A stretch of 64,000 nt of DNA from Flavobacteriaceae bacterium (lineage in GTDB: Bacteria > Bacteroidota > Bacteroidia > Flavobacteriales > Flavobacteriaceae): the NCBI GenBank assembly GCA_013043685.1, contig JABDNT010000052.1, forward strand, positions 1-64,000. Direction: 5' to 3'. The position numbers were made by a program, and so were the translations under genes. A model generated the notes under the pieces. That model ran no database searches and had not been told where the DNA came from. It was given only the letters and a program-made list of their open reading frames with translations. This document shows positions 35,034 through 42,792 of the stretch, in pieces (the stretch's first letter is position 1; the number at the start of each line of letters is the position of its first letter).

Positions 35034-35690
35034 CTAATTTTTATTCTTATAATAATGATCTATGATCGCTTCTACGCTTTTAATCGATCGTTTTGTCCAT
35101 TCCATTTCCAATTTTCTTTTTTCCTCTTCCGTAAGTCGCCAATCAATATTTTGTTGCCTCATCCGAGTTACCACTTCCTGAAGAACGATGGCAGCGGAAA
35201 CAGAGATATTCAAACTCTCGGTGAATCCGTACATCGGAATTTTTAAAAACCCGTCCGCACCATCCAGCACTGTCTCGCTAAGTCCAACATCCTCTTTCCC
35301 AAAGAAGAAAGCAGTTTTTCTCCTCACATCGAAATCCTGTAACATCATGGAATCATTGTGAGGTGTTGTAGCGATCAATTGGTAACCTTCCCTTTTCAGT
35401 TTATCCATACATTGTACAATAGTATTATAACGATGCAGGTTCACCCATTTCTGGGCACCCATGGCAATTTCCTTATCCACGCGTTTTCCTTCCAACTCCT
35501 CCACCACATGCAGATCCTGTATACCGAACACATCACAAGAACGCATTACTGCACTGGTGTTGTGCAACTGATAAACATCTTCCGTCACTACGGTAAAGTG
35601 ACGGGTACGTTCATTAAGCACCTCCCTGAACAATTGTTTGCGGCGTTCGGTAAGATAGGTTTGTAAATATTCGAATAGAGCTGAATCCAA
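35034..35690 (-). CDS. trmH: tRNA (guanosine-2'-O)-methyltransferase TrmH
   Basis: A 218-residue SPOUT enzyme that 2'-O-methylates G18 of tRNA. The N-terminal helical part has YLTERRKQLFREVLNERTRH; motif 1 is HNTSAVMRSCDVFGI, with the catalytic Arg; motif 2 is AFFFGKEDVGLSE; motif 3 is IPMYGFTESLNISVSAAIVL. The C-terminal helix ends in WTKRSIKSVEAIIDHYYK. It is of TrmH rather than RlmB type because of length and the C-terminal helix. The gene is divergent from the sirtuin gene. Confidence 0.93.
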   Translation of the reverse strand: MDSALFEYLQTYLTERRKQLFREVLNERTRHFTVVTEDVYQLHNTSAVMRSCDVFGIQDLHVVEELEGKRVDKEIAMGAQKWVNLHRYNTIVQCMDKLKREGYQLIATTPHNDSMMLQDFDVRRKTAFFFGKEDVGLSETVLDGADGFLKIPMYGFTESLNISVSAAIVLQEVVTRMRQQNIDWRLTEEEKRKLEMEWTKRSIKSVEAIIDHYYKNKN

Positions 35691-35757
35691 TAAATAAAGT
35701 TGTTTGGGCTAAGATAATTTTTTTCTAAAAAAGCAGATTTTCAATTACATTTAAGCT

Positions 35758-36441
35758 ATGAAAATTTCAATATTAACGGGTGCTGGAATGAGCGCCGAAA
35801 GCGGCTTAAAAACTTTCAGGGACAGCAATGGCCTTTGGGAAGGACATGATGTAATGCAGGTAGCTTCTCCACAAGGTTTCGCCCGGAATCCCGAATTAGT
35901 GCTGGAGTTTTACAATCAGAGACGCAGGCAACTGCTACAGGTGAATCCAAATAAGGCTCATATTGCCTTGGCAGAATTGGAGGTCGACTATGAAGTAACG
36001 ATCATTACTCAAAATGTAGACGATCTTCACGAAAGAGCCGGAAGTAAACAAGTTGTGCATTTACACGGTGAACTGCTGAAAGTAAGAAGCACTTTTGATG
36101 AAAACCTAATATTGGACTGGCATGACGACCTTAACCTGGGGGATCTTTGTGAATTCAATCACCAACTACGCCCACATATAGTCTGGTTTGGAGAAGCTGT
36201 ACCAAAGATGGATGTTGCTATCGATTATGTACAGGATTCAGACATCATCCTTATCGTGGGCACCTCCATGCAGGTATATCCGGCGGCCGGACTTATCCAG
36301 TACACAAGGTCCGACGCCCATGTCTATTTTGTAGACCCTAAACCGGCCATGCATAGTTCCGATCGAATTACTGTTTTGGCCGAATCAGCTACCTCGGGTG
36401 TGCCTAAAGTCATAGAAATGATAAGAAAAATGCATTCCTGA
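35758..36441 (+). CDS. cobB: Sir2-family NAD-dependent deacylase, zinc site absent
   Basis: A 227-residue sirtuin. GAGMSAESG (8-16) binds NAD, TQNVDDLHERAGS (84-96) and H103 in HLHGEL are the catalytic elements, and GTSMQVYPAAGL closes the Rossmann part. Y52 and R55 (FYNQRR) fit class III sirtuins that remove succinyl or malonyl groups. The small domain has only one Cys (GDLCEF) where family members usually have four, so the zinc site is missing. The stop overlaps the next ATG by 1 bp (TGATG), implying translational coupling with the helical protein that follows. Confidence 0.92.
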   Translation: MKISILTGAGMSAESGLKTFRDSNGLWEGHDVMQVASPQGFARNPELVLEFYNQRRRQLLQVNPNKAHIALAELEVDYEVTIITQNVDDLHERAGSKQVVHLHGELLKVRSTFDENLILDWHDDLNLGDLCEFNHQLRPHIVWFGEAVPKMDVAIDYVQDSDIILIVGTSMQVYPAAGLIQYTRSDAHVYFVDPKPAMHSSDRITVLAESATSGVPKVIEMIRKMHS

Positions 36442-37010
36442 TGACTAATTCGGAGCTAAAAAAACAACTTAGTTACCATCGCGCTTATCGCGATAACAGG
36501 TTAAAAGCAGCAGAATGGGTGATAGATAATCCAGACTGTATCCCTGAGCTGCTGCGATATTGCTTCGAGGATACTTCGGAGCTGTCGTACAAAGCCGCCT
36601 GGGCATTCGAGTTTGTCTTCATCGAGGATCCCGGATACCTGTACCCGTATTTCGATTATTTCTTCGAAAAGCTGCCAACAGTGAAACTCGATCAGATCGC
36701 ACGGCCTATGTCACATATCTGTGAGCGGTTGTGCATTCGTTATTATAAAAAGCCGGATACCGAACTTCGCAATTATCTCACTGAGGAACACAAAAATATT
36801 ATGACCGAATGTGCTTTCAACTGGCTCATCACCGATCAAAAAGTAGCTTGCCAGGTAAGGGCCATGACCTGCCTGTATTACCTTGGTACTCAATTCGACT
36901 GGATCCATCCGGAATTGGAACAGATTCTGCAGGAGAGAATACATTCGGGCAGCGCCGGTTATAAATCTCGGGCGAAGAAAACCTTACAGCAAATTGCAAA
37001 AAAGCGTTAG
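36441..37010 (+). CDS. All-helical protein coupled to the sirtuin
   Basis: A 189-residue cytoplasmic protein made of amphipathic helices with a HEAT-like look (SELSYKAAWAFEFVF, IARPMSHICERLC, VRAMTCLYYLG, GYKSRAKKTLQQIAKK). No catalytic motif was seen. Homologues next to purB in Flavobacteria are sometimes labelled adenylosuccinate lyase by neighbourhood; the sequence gives no support for that. Its start overlaps the sirtuin stop, and purB follows after 129 bp with its own promoter. Confidence 0.8.
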   Translation: MTNSELKKQLSYHRAYRDNRLKAAEWVIDNPDCIPELLRYCFEDTSELSYKAAWAFEFVFIEDPGYLYPYFDYFFEKLPTVKLDQIARPMSHICERLCIRYYKKPDTELRNYLTEEHKNIMTECAFNWLITDQKVACQVRAMTCLYYLGTQFDWIHPELEQILQERIHSGSAGYKSRAKKTLQQIAKKR

Positions 37011-37043
37011 GGCATTCAGTGGATTCGTAATTTCGCTCATTTG

Positions 37044-37106
37044 TTGATTCTTAATTCTTGACTCCTGCCTCCCGACATCCAACTTCTGACTTCTCACTTC
37101 CGTCTT
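37044..37106. repeat. Degenerate heptamer array (9 x 7 bp)
   Basis: Sixty-three bases split into TTGATTC TTAATTC, TTGACTC CTGCCTC, CCGACAT CCAACTT, CTGACTT CTCACTT, CCGTCTT. The consensus YTGACTY agrees with the arrays at 33971 and 11834. It ends 14 bp before the purB -7 box and covers the place of its -33 box. Confidence 0.85.
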
Positions 37107-37120
37107 CCCACAAGAAACCT

Positions 37121-37128
37121 TATCTTTG
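37121..37128 (+). promoter_or_regulatory. Promoter -7 box for purB
   Basis: TATCTTTG is an exact TAnnTTTG, 11 bp before the first ATG, so the 5' leader would be very short. The -33 position falls in the heptamer array and has no TTTG. Confidence 0.5.
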
Positions 37129-37139
37129 CGTCTTTAATT

Positions 37140-38492
37140 ATGCAACCTATGTCATCCCGCGCACTTCAGGCAATTTCTCCTATCGACGGACGATACGCAT
37201 CCAAGACCCAATCCCTTGTGCCCTTCTTTTCGGAAGAGGCGCTCATCAAATACCGGGTTCAGGTAGAGATCGAATATTTCATTGCCTTGGTAGAATTACC
37301 ATTACCTCAATTGAAAGAATTCGACAGCAGTTTATTTGCCGATCTACGAAGATTGTACACTGAATTCTCTTCGGAAGATGCACAGCGTATCAAAGATACC
37401 GAGATGGTTACAAATCACGATGTAAAAGCCGTTGAATACTTTATCAAAGAAGAATTTGATGCACTGGGCCTGGAGCAATACAAGGAGTTTATCCATTTCG
37501 GATTGACGTCGCAGGATATAAATAATACCGCCATTCCCTTATCCCTGAAGGACGCCATGAACGAAGTATTCGTTCCGGGATTCTTTGAAGTGAAGGATAA
37601 ACTAAAGGAACTGGCTGGTGAATGGGCCGATGTTTCCATGCTTGCAAGAACGCATGGTCAGCCTGCATCTCCAACACGCCTTGGTAAGGAGATAGAGGTA
37701 TTTGTTGTGAGATTGGAAGAACAATTCGACTTACTTAACGATATTAAAAGTGCGGCGAAATTTGGCGGCGCAACGGGCAATTTCAATGCGCACAAAGTAG
37801 CCTATCCGGAAATTGACTGGAAGGCTTTCGGAACCGAGTTCGTACAGGAAAAACTGGGATTACATCACTCCTTTCCCACCACACAAATAGAACATTACGA
37901 CCATATGGCCGCATTGTTCGACTGTCTAAAACGTATCAACACTATCTTGATCGACCTGGACAGGGACATTTGGACCTATGTGTCTATGGACTACTTCAAA
38001 CAGAAGATCAAAAAGGGCGAGATAGGTTCATCTGCTATGCCCCATAAAGTGAATCCTATAGACTTTGAGAATAGTGAGGGGAACCTGGGTCTGGCAAATG
38101 CCGTATTCGAGCATCTTTCGGCGAAGCTTCCCATTAGTCGTTTACAACGTGACCTTACCGATAGTACCGTACTACGGAATATAGGCGTACCTATGGGACA
38201 TACCATTATCGGTTTTCAATCCACACTCAAAGGATTGAACAAATTGCTTTTGAACGAAGCCAAGTTCAAAGAAGACCTGGAAAACAACTGGGCGGTGGTC
38301 GCAGAGGCCATCCAGACCATTCTGCGACGAGAAGGCTATCCAAATCCCTATGAGGCTTTGAAGGGGCTCACAAGGACAAATGACGCGATCACCCGCGATT
38401 CCATTCAGGATTTTATCGGGACGCTGGACGTCTCAGAAGAAATAAAAGAAGAGCTTCGAGCCATTAGCCCGGCGAATTATACTGGGATTTAA
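37140..38492 (+). CDS. purB: Adenylosuccinate lyase
   Basis: PurB acts twice in purine synthesis, splitting fumarate from SAICAR and from adenylosuccinate. The 450-residue protein begins near ISPIDGRYASKTQSLVPFF, has the HFGLTSQDINNTA and ARTHGQPASPTRLGKE motifs with the catalytic His, QIEHYDHMAALFDC, and the fumarase-superfamily signature GSSAMPHKVNPIDFEN with the active Ser. Either ATG 37140 or ATG 37149 may be the start. An intrinsic terminator-like hairpin follows immediately at 38494. Confidence 0.96.
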   Translation: MQPMSSRALQAISPIDGRYASKTQSLVPFFSEEALIKYRVQVEIEYFIALVELPLPQLKEFDSSLFADLRRLYTEFSSEDAQRIKDTEMVTNHDVKAVEYFIKEEFDALGLEQYKEFIHFGLTSQDINNTAIPLSLKDAMNEVFVPGFFEVKDKLKELAGEWADVSMLARTHGQPASPTRLGKEIEVFVVRLEEQFDLLNDIKSAAKFGGATGNFNAHKVAYPEIDWKAFGTEFVQEKLGLHHSFPTTQIEHYDHMAALFDCLKRINTILIDLDRDIWTYVSMDYFKQKIKKGEIGSSAMPHKVNPIDFENSEGNLGLANAVFEHLSAKLPISRLQRDLTDSTVLRNIGVPMGHTIIGFQSTLKGLNKLLLNEAKFKEDLENNWAVVAEAIQTILRREGYPNPYEALKGLTRTNDAITRDSIQDFIGTLDVSEEIKEELRAISPANYTGI

Positions 38493-38525
38493 AAAAGGCC
38501 CGGAATTACTCAGGCCTCTTATTCG

Positions 38526-38560
38526 CGGCCTGCTCCAGTATACTTGAAGATCTCTGGCCG
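38526..38560 (-). ncRNA. Candidate structured RNA element, module C
   Basis: The diverged copy has outer stem CGGCC/GGCCG (perfect) around AGAGAT and an inner stem CTTCA-AGTATAC-TGGAG with different bases and a longer loop. A terminator follows at 38515-38497. The outer stem is the third pairing variant of the same structure. Confidence 0.4.
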
Positions 38561-38706
38561 ACTTGCCATTGTTTTGGGGATAGATAAACAAATAGCAATT
38601 CTCATGTAGTGCTAATTTATGGTTAAGCCATTGTTTATCTGGCACTTGAAATTTGGTTTTCGATAAAAAACAAAAAAGGCTCCTCGAAAGGAGCCCTAGT
38701 AGGCTT

Positions 38707-38738
38707 CGACCTATCTCATCTCGTGAGGTCTCTGGTCG
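38707..38738 (-). ncRNA. Candidate structured RNA element, module B
   Basis: The same element with outer stem CGACC/GGTCG (all Watson-Crick, extendable by a T-A pair) and the inner ACCTCA-CGAGA-TGAGAT with one mismatch. Both sides of the outer stem differ from module A yet still pair. A terminator follows at 38695-38678. Confidence 0.45.
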
Positions 38739-38887
38739 ATGGAAGGTTTTAATTGCGGGGAACTATATTAACCCCTTCCGATTGTTATATTTCAAATTAT
38801 ATTCCAAAGTGGTACAAATGATCCCGTAGCACATTGGTTTTCGACCTAAAACAAAAAAGACCCCCCGAAAGGGGCCTTTATATTCTA

Positions 38888-38919
38888 CAACCTACCTCAT
38901 CTCGTGAGGTCTCTGGCCG
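38888..38919 (-). ncRNA. Candidate structured RNA element, module A
   Basis: On the minus strand CGGCC AGAG then ACCTCA-CGAGA-TGAGGT, A, GGTTG. The outer stem CGGCC/GGTTG pairs with two G-U pairs; the inner stem has six perfect pairs. A terminator follows 12 bp further. Candidate only. Confidence 0.45.
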
Positions 38920-39081
38920 ACGGGAAGGTTATAATTGCGGGGATCTACATTATACCCTTCCAAAGTATTATACTCGAAGTTAAATCCAAAAGATTGAAAA
39001 ACAATGACTTGAAAATCTGTTTTCGACCAAAATAAAAAAAGGCCCCACGAAATGAAGCCTTTTTCCTACAATATAAATTTT

Positions 39082-39693
39082 TTAGTCTGCTATTTCATCA
39101 ATTAGCTCAGTGTTATTGTCGGTTTCACCTCCGCTTTCACTGAAAATATCACCTATACCATTTAAAGCCGATACATCGAAGTCGCCGCTATTAATTGAAT
39201 TCATTAATTTAAGCATCTGTCCCGGTTTCATATTGTCTCCCAGCAAACGGAACACCGCAAAACCTCTTTCATCATCACTTGCAAAGATGATCACTTCGTC
39301 GATCGCATCTTCTTCTCCAAGGTACTTCATCGTCATCATACTTCCGTTAGAGCTAACCTTACCTAATAACACATACTTCTCGTTATCTAGTATTTTCGCT
39401 AATTCCGCACGCTCCGCCGTATAATCTTCCGCATTCTTTCCTTTCAGGGGAAATGCTACTACATTTACTTTCTTTATCGTCTCTAAGATCTCCTTCTGTT
39501 CTTCGGTGAAATCGGCATCATCACTCTCCAGTAGACTGGTTGCTATATCCACTTTTAGGAATTTATCGTCATCCTGTTTGTCCACAAGGTATCGCTGCAG
39601 CGATGATCCGTCTGCACAGCTAACCAATGAAATTGCTGCCAGGCTTAGTCCTACAATAAATCGTACGAGTACCATATTACTGTTTGTTTTCAA
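39082..39693 (-). CDS. DUF4252 lipoprotein
   Basis: A 203-residue lipoprotein: the signal ends in LAAISLVSCADG with Cys near residue 26. The mature part is a DUF4252 domain (DKQDDDKFLKVDIATSLLES, IIFASDDERGFAVFRLLGDN, MLKLMNSINSGDFDVSAL) with an acidic C-terminus. It overlaps the end of the preceding DUF4252 gene by 17 bp and is the last gene of the ECF operon; the terminator at 39040-39060 follows. DUF4252 has no known function. Confidence 0.88.
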   Translation of the reverse strand: MKTNSNMVLVRFIVGLSLAAISLVSCADGSSLQRYLVDKQDDDKFLKVDIATSLLESDDADFTEEQKEILETIKKVNVVAFPLKGKNAEDYTAERAELAKILDNEKYVLLGKVSSNGSMMTMKYLGEEDAIDEVIIFASDDERGFAVFRLLGDNMKPGQMLKLMNSINSGDFDVSALNGIGDIFSESGGETDNNTELIDEIAD

Positions 39694-40207
39694 TTTTCTT
39701 CAACTCATCACTACCAGGTACATTCAGATCTTTAGTGAGTTTTGATATTTTCTTAAGATCGATATTACCTGTGATACTCATGATCATAGAACCTTCTTTA
39801 CCGTCAATGTCACCCTCCATGAACATAAGCAATTCACTTACATAACTTGAACTCTTGCCTTCTTTTGAGTAAAACTTGATATTCTTGCCTTCATCTTTCA
39901 CTCGCATCAATTCATTAAGACCTTTGGCAGAGCTGACATACTTCTTAACATCAGCAGTCATTCTGCTGGCGATATCGGCATTTTCTGTAACAAAGATTTT
40001 TATGTTATCCAGGTTATTCACCAGTTCCAGGTATTCTTTTACCTCAGGATCGTCACTTTCAAGATCGATCTCGGCCAATAACTTGAACATATTCTTGGTA
40101 ACCACAATTGAGGTCACATCCTTTTCACCTTCATACGAATCGAAGGTTTGAGCTGACCCGATAAAAGGCACCAGCATTACTAACATTACTATAACTAACT
40201 TTTTCAT
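39677..40207 (-). CDS. DUF4252 exported protein
   Basis: A 176-residue protein with a signal peptide (MKKLVIVMLVMLVPFIGSA then Q) and a DUF4252 domain (VVTKNMFKLLAEIDLES, LVNNLDNIKIFVTEN, ELLMFMEGDIDGKEGS). It is paralogous to the lipoprotein gene downstream, with which it overlaps. It is 20 bp downstream of the membrane anti-sigma-like gene. The exported pair probably sits in the periplasm or outer membrane and may be what the sigma factor controls or senses. Confidence 0.9.
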   Translation of the reverse strand: MKKLVIVMLVMLVPFIGSAQTFDSYEGEKDVTSIVVTKNMFKLLAEIDLESDDPEVKEYLELVNNLDNIKIFVTENADIASRMTADVKKYVSSAKGLNELMRVKDEGKNIKFYSKEGKSSSYVSELLMFMEGDIDGKEGSMIMSITGNIDLKKISKLTKDLNVPGSDELKKIENKQ

Positions 40208-40227
40208 TATTCTTGTCTTTAAGGTTA

Positions 40228-40701
40228 TTACTTTAAAATTCTGTTTTTCGTTTCTGTAAATTGATTGATATACTTAATATTCGAGGATCCTTTTGTGAAT
40301 TCGTTTAAGAAAACCACATTTTCGGTTCCTTTATTTAGGTTTGAAGAAAGCAGCATCATGGCTTCTTTGGTTTCCTTGATAGCTGCAAGAGCTTCTTGTT
40401 CTTCATCGGTCAGGCCTGAATTAGAGAATACTATACTACCTACCGTAACGGCTACCAAAAAAGTTGCGGCGATACTGTACCACCAGCCCTTGATCCTGAA
40501 TCCGGATTCCGGAAGTGTTACTTCCTTAACCGATACTTCCTCTTTGGCTTGCACGAAACCCTGGAATATAGGTGTGTATGATTCAAGATGTGCTGCTACA
40601 TTACCCTTGGTAAAATAGTCTCTCAAGGTTCCTTCTTCCGCCAGGGTGGTATTCCCTTCGAAATAAGCGTCCAATAACCTTTCAATTCTAGCTGATTCCA
40701 T
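40228..40701 (-). CDS. Membrane anti-sigma-factor-like protein
   Basis: A 157-residue protein with a cytoplasmic N-terminal domain (MESARIERLLDAYFEGNTTL, typical of small anti-sigma proteins in Bacteroidota: a helix with LLxxYFEG then EExxLxxYF), one membrane helix at about 73-93 (WWYSIAATFLVAVTVGSIVF) and a 60-residue periplasmic tail. It overlaps the sigma-factor gene by 14 bp, so production of the two is coupled. It probably holds the sigma factor at the membrane until an envelope signal releases it. Confidence 0.78.
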   Translation of the reverse strand: MESARIERLLDAYFEGNTTLAEEGTLRDYFTKGNVAAHLESYTPIFQGFVQAKEEVSVKEVTLPESGFRIKGWWYSIAATFLVAVTVGSIVFSNSGLTDEEQEALAAIKETKEAMMLLSSNLNKGTENVVFLNEFTKGSSNIKYINQFTETKNRILK

Positions 40702-41194
40702 AATTGTACTTTTTAATCATTTCTTCTCTTAATACTTTCCGAGCCCGCGATAAGGCGACACGGATGGCTGTTTCATTACTTTCGAGCATTTCGGCAATTT
40801 CTGCAAATTCATATTGCTCTACATCCCTAAGCTGAACGATCATTCGCTGTTGTTCCGGTAGGGTTTCCATAATCTGAAAAACCAGTGAAACTCCATCAAT
40901 CGCCTCTACCTTTCTTTCAACATTATCGGAATTCTGAAAATTGCTATGCACGATCTTCATATTTCCGGCTTGTTTCGATTTTAAGCGATCAAGGCAAAAA
41001 TTCTTGGTCATCGTCATCGCAAAGGCTTCAGGGTTCTTATAGTTCCCGATCTTATCCCTTCCCTTCCATAATTTCAAATAAATCTCCTGAACGGCATCTT
41101 CAGCTTCATCATTCGACACCAGCAATCTCTTAGCAAGCCGGTATAGCTTGTCTTTAAAAGGCATTACAGTAGTTAAAAACTCCTTCTGCTTCAT
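40688..41194 (-). CDS. ECF RNA polymerase sigma factor
   Basis: A 168-residue sigma-70 family protein of ECF type. Region 2 spans about 12-80 (LYRLAKRLLVSNDEAEDAVQ, EIYLKLWKGRDKIGNYKNPE, AFAMTMTKNFCLDRLKSKQA) and region 4 about 105-160 (METLPEQQRMIVQLRDVEQY, EFAEIAEMLESNETAIRVAL, SRARKVLREEM). It heads the operon sigma - anti-sigma - DUF4252 - DUF4252. A candidate ECF-type promoter lies upstream (41244-41269), suggesting self-regulation. Confidence 0.93.
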   Translation of the reverse strand: MKQKEFLTTVMPFKDKLYRLAKRLLVSNDEAEDAVQEIYLKLWKGRDKIGNYKNPEAFAMTMTKNFCLDRLKSKQAGNMKIVHSNFQNSDNVERKVEAIDGVSLVFQIMETLPEQQRMIVQLRDVEQYEFAEIAEMLESNETAIRVALSRARKVLREEMIKKYNYGIS

Positions 41195-41243
41195 GGTATT
41201 ATTGGTTAGTGAACCTGCAATTGCTATGCCGTTCTTATATCTC

Positions 41244-41269
41244 GACGAACCTCATCCAATTTTGTTACA
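41244..41269 (-). promoter_or_regulatory. Candidate ECF-type promoter of the sigma operon
   Basis: On the minus strand TGTAAC, 16 bp, CGTC. An AAC-containing -35 and a CGTC -10 are general features of ECF promoters. It lies 50-75 bp before the sigma gene. The match is short, so the call is tentative. Confidence 0.4.
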
Positions 41270-41338
41270 AATTAGTTGAACTTTCGCAATAATGTCCCTA
41301 TTTTCGGAGTTTACAAGTTAGTTTTGAAACAATTTCCC

Positions 41339-42736
41339 ATGAAAAAGAAAATTATTCTCCTTGTACTGATAGTAAGTACGCTTTTTACCTCTTGCTTTGA
41401 AGATAACGATGATGTGTTGCAAGTTGCGTCAACCCTCGATATCCAGAATTTTATCTATCGCGGACTTAATTTCTTTTACTTGTACAAGGCAGATACACCC
41501 GAATTAGCAAATGATGCTTTTGCGTCCCAGGGCGATCTAGATGCTTTTCTAAGCACCTTTGATTCTCCGGAATCCTTGTTCGATTTTCTCAAATCCCCGC
41601 AAGATCGTTTTAGTATTCTCGTAGACGATTACGTGGCACTGGAAAATGCGTTAGCCGGGGTAACAAAGAATAATGGTATGGAATACGGATTGATCCGTTA
41701 TCCCAACGACCCTTCGCTGGTCTTTGGATACGTACGATATATATTACCAAATACTGATGCTGAGGCGAAAGGCCTTGACCGTGGCATTATATTTAATACC
41801 GTAGATGGTACCCAGATAACTGAAAACAATTTCAGAGATATATTCGAACCTGATACCTATACTATTGGATTAGCTACATTCGACGGTACCACCATAACTC
41901 CTACCGGTGATAGTGTTGAACTCACCAAATCCGAATACACCGAAAATCCGGTATTTATTGCAACCACCCTGGATATTTCAGGACAAAAAATAGGTTATTT
42001 AATGTACAATTCCTTCACTCGTGATTTCGATCCGGAATTAAATGCGGCATTTGCACAGTTCAGTGCCGACGGAGTTTCCGATGTAATACTCGACCTAAGA
42101 TATAACAGTGGAGGATCTGTTGAATCGGCAAGTGATCTGTCCAGTATGGTCACCGGGCAGTTTAACGGACAGGTATTCTATACAGAACAATGGAATGAGG
42201 ACAGGCAGCAGGATTATGCGAGCGACGGGCTCTTCAATCAGACAATATCCAATGGAGATGCCATTAACAGTTTAAACCTGAACCGGGTCTACATTATCGC
42301 AACCGGAAGAACAGCTTCGGCGAGTGAATTGGTGATCAACGGCCTGGATCCTTATATCGATGTGGTCCAGGTAGGAGGTACTACCGAGGGTAAATTCCAG
42401 GCATCCTTTATTCTTTACGATGCGCCGGCACCAAATTTCAGCCGCTCCGAAGCAAACCCGGATCATACTTATGCCATGCTACCATTGGTTTTTAAAACAG
42501 CCAATGCAAATGGTGTTACCGATTTCGTTGATGGTTTGGTCCCGGATATAATGTTGGACGAGGATTATACAAATCTCGGGGTACTTGGCGATCTGAATGA
42601 ACCACTGCTGGCTGCTGCTTTGGCCGATATATTCCCTACACCCTTACCTGTAATTCCATACCGATCCGGACTGGAAGAGATATCGGATTCCAGGGCTTCT
42701 TCACCAATCCATCAGATAATGATTGCTGAAAAATAA
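41339..42736 (+). CDS. S41 family peptidase lipoprotein
   Basis: I start at the ATG at 41339, which gives a clean lipoprotein signal (MKKKIILLVLIVSTLFTSCF, Cys19); the longer frame adds 21 residues. The 465-residue protein has an N-terminal helical domain (FIYRGLNFFYLYKADTPELA), a PDZ-like part (VFGYVRYILPNTDAEAKGLD, RGIIFNTVDGTQI), and an S41/C-terminal-processing protease domain (DVILDLRYNSGGSV, then TGRTASASELVINGL with the active Ser near 327, and GTTEGKF with the Lys near 351). It probably cleaves periplasmic or surface proteins. It lies upstream of a metallophore-type ABC operon but with a promoter-like gap of 56 bp. Confidence 0.92.
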   Translation: MKKKIILLVLIVSTLFTSCFEDNDDVLQVASTLDIQNFIYRGLNFFYLYKADTPELANDAFASQGDLDAFLSTFDSPESLFDFLKSPQDRFSILVDDYVALENALAGVTKNNGMEYGLIRYPNDPSLVFGYVRYILPNTDAEAKGLDRGIIFNTVDGTQITENNFRDIFEPDTYTIGLATFDGTTITPTGDSVELTKSEYTENPVFIATTLDISGQKIGYLMYNSFTRDFDPELNAAFAQFSADGVSDVILDLRYNSGGSVESASDLSSMVTGQFNGQVFYTEQWNEDRQQDYASDGLFNQTISNGDAINSLNLNRVYIIATGRTASASELVINGLDPYIDVVQVGGTTEGKFQASFILYDAPAPNFSRSEANPDHTYAMLPLVFKTANANGVTDFVDGLVPDIMLDEDYTNLGVLGDLNEPLLAAALADIFPTPLPVIPYRSGLEEISDSRASSPIHQIMIAEK

Positions 42737-42792
42737 TTTGGAATTAAGGATTTAATTCAGACTTATACCCATTAAAACTGTTATTTTTGGGC

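Larger units (their letters stand above)
38494..39065 (-). repeat. Tandem array of about 180-bp terminator-ended modules
   Basis: Four minus-strand hairpins followed by T runs lie at 39040-39060, 38859-38876, 38678-38695 and 38497-38515, at steps of roughly 180 bp. The segments between them are related: CTCATCTCGTGAGGTCTCTGG is identical (21 bp, first 20 shown as CTCATCTCGTGAGGTCTCTG) at 38715 and 38896, and TCTCTGGYCGA is also at 38551. The two better copies share about 150 bp, including the start TTGGTTTTCGA; the copy nearest purB is more diverged. No convincing coding frame is common to all copies. Confidence 0.85.

Noticed and set aside
38494-39065. Array taken as an integron cassette array
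   Set aside because: No integrase and no attC core sites; the units end in plain intrinsic terminators instead.
42737-42792. Cobalamin riboswitch before the BtuF-like gene
   Set aside because: Only 56 bp between genes, far too short, and no B12-box-like sequence.
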